From: Chryseobacterium hagamense
Lineage (GTDB): Bacteria > Bacteroidota > Bacteroidia > Flavobacteriales > Weeksellaceae
Reading direction: 5' to 3'
Assembly (NCBI RefSeq): GCF_007991455.1
Contig: NZ_BJYJ01000001.1
Location: 558,001-622,000, forward strand
Length of the DNA stretch: 64,000 nt
The notes below the pieces were generated by a model that was not told the DNA's origin, made no database searches, and saw nothing but the letters and a program-made list of their open reading frames with translations. Below, piece by piece: positions 63,031 to 64,000 of the stretch (the stretch's first letter is position 1; each line of letters starts with the position of its first letter). The position numbers and the translations under genes are program-made.

Positions 63031-64000
63031 TTATTTTAAAACATTCAGGATCTTCTGCAGTTCCGCACCGCCGCTGCCCTGGTAATTGTTGATGATGATT
63101 GAAAACACATATTTCTTCCCTTCTTTTGAGGTATGGAAACCTGCGTAGGATTTGGTATCCCTCATGGTTCCGCTTTTCATTTTGATGCCGTTATCCTGGG
63201 TAGGGAAACCGTCATAATACGTTTCGAACCAGGACTGTTTTTTAGCATACAGCAAAGCCTGGACTTCTGCTTTTGCCGAAACATAATTCTGTGGGGAAAG
63301 CCCGCTTCCGTCGGCGAAATTGATCATCGCCGGATTGATTCCCTTGCCTTTCCAGAATTCTTTCAGGTAGGCAACCCCCGTCTTAAAGCTTGGATTCCCC
63401 TTCTTTTTTTTGGCTAAAGTTTTAATTAACGTTTCCCCGTACATATTGATGCTCTTTCTTAAAAACCAGTAAACGATTTTGTCTAAAGTCGGCGATTCAT
63501 ACGTTAAAATGACGTTCTGTTTCGGGAATTCCAGAGGTTTCTTTCCCTCAATTTCAAGCTGGGAATTCGTTACCACCTTCCCTGCAAGATCGATTCCTGA
63601 TTCTTTCAGCCATTGCCTGACTTCCACGCCCAACTGCAGAGGCGGATCGGGAACAGCTCCGGAGACCGTCACCGGCTTTGAAGGCAATGTTCCGTTAATC
63701 AATGCAACATCCGAATGCGGTGCAGTGAAAATCAGGCTCTGATCGGAGCTTCCGCCTGCTTTCAGATCGTTCAGCCAGTTGACGCCTTCCAGAGGATAGG
63801 AGAAACTTTTGAATTCCGTTCCGTTAATGTGGATATCGAACTGGTTTTCACGCCAGTTGACGCCCCAGACGCCGGCGCCGTAATAGTTTCCAAGATCGTC
63901 CCACGGCCACCCTCCCGGAATGGTCTGGTGGTCGAAATACGAGTCGTCAACGATCAGATCTCCCGAGATCTTTTTGATACCGGATTTTTTTATCGCTTCT
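63031..64000 (-). CDS. dacB: D-alanyl-D-alanine carboxypeptidase/endopeptidase, PBP4 type (partial, 5' end outside window)
   Basis: The last 323 codons of an S13 peptidase that trims or cleaves peptidoglycan in the periplasm. The SxN motif is in FLRKSINMYGETLIKTLAKK, and the KTG motif appears as MKSGTMRDTKSYAGFHTS. The long insert before them is typical of S13 (SGDLIVDDSYFDHQTIPGGW, WGVNWRENQFDIHI). The SxxK motif and start lie beyond the edge. It precedes the histidine kinase gene by 9 bases. Confidence 0.92.
   Translation of the reverse strand, partial: EAIKKSGIKKISGDLIVDDSYFDHQTIPGGWPWDDLGNYYGAGVWGVNWRENQFDIHINGTEFKSFSYPLEGVNWLNDLKAGGSSDQSLIFTAPHSDVALINGTLPSKPVTVSGAVPDPPLQLGVEVRQWLKESGIDLAGKVVTNSQLEIEGKKPLEFPKQNVILTYESPTLDKIVYWFLRKSINMYGETLIKTLAKKKKGNPSFKTGVAYLKEFWKGKGINPAMINFADGSGLSPQNYVSAKAEVQALLYAKKQSWFETYYDGFPTQDNGIKMKSGTMRDTKSYAGFHTSKEGKKYVFSIIINNYQGSGGAELQKILNVLK

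Overview
The window looks like chromosome of a Flavobacteriia member, most likely Chryseobacterium or a close relative in the Weeksellaceae. The support is a type IX secretion (gliding-motility-type) C-terminal domain, TAnnTTTG-type promoters typical of Bacteroidetes, few Shine-Dalgarno sequences, a CphA/CphB pair, and protein sequences that read as flavobacterial throughout. No rRNA, tRNA, CRISPR array, prophage or integrative element was found. This is ordinary chromosome with some decaying patches.

Layout. (1) 1-9.2 kb, minus strand: the 5' part of sucA (2-oxoglutarate dehydrogenase E1, cut by the window edge), an SRPBCC/GyrI-like membrane protein, and a glycogen operon read glgB > unknown > glgA > secreted coiled-coil protein > glgC. 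(2) 9.4-18.9 kb, plus strand: nine genes built around amide-bond chemistry. They are a CBM48-esterase, an M17 aminopeptidase, an ATP-grasp ligase, a second esterase, a second ATP-grasp ligase, a GCS2-type carboxylate-amine ligase, a class I glutamine amidotransferase, a probable circularly permuted ATP-grasp protein and a small membrane protein. (3) 19.8-24.5 kb: cyanophycin synthetase (minus), then divergently cyanophycinase and isoaspartyl peptidase, so polymer synthesis, depolymerisation and dipeptide cleavage are all present. Regions 1-3 together form a carbon and nitrogen storage/peptide island of about 21 kb. (4) 24.5-35 kb: a small LEA-like protein, a dead methyltransferase, a PH/SHOCT protein, hisS with a GNAT gene, an HRDC/SSB pair, and a plus-strand run of small housekeeping or unknown genes (HPP, SDR, NudK, J-domain/KTSC).

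(5) 35.6-42 kb: a complete TetR-TolC-MFP-RND efflux operon with a recognisable promoter and two matching operator-like palindromes. (6) 42.1-43.8 kb: a decay patch with an AraC-family pseudogene and an FMN-reductase pseudogene. The reductase was split by a 207-bp MITE-like element with 13-bp terminal inverted repeats and a 3-bp target duplication. (7) 43.8-64 kb: a large type IX-secreted beta-propeller/Ig protein, CvfB, dihydrolipoyl dehydrogenase, a glycosyltransferase, RecQ, KdsD, TatC, two secreted metallopeptidases (M1, M61), a histidine kinase and the 3' part of a PBP4-type carboxypeptidase.

The best candidate for a poorly described system is the ATP-grasp/GCS2/amidotransferase cluster. 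Its product is unknown, and it sits between glycogen and cyanophycin genes. All function calls come from reading motifs by eye. No database search was run.
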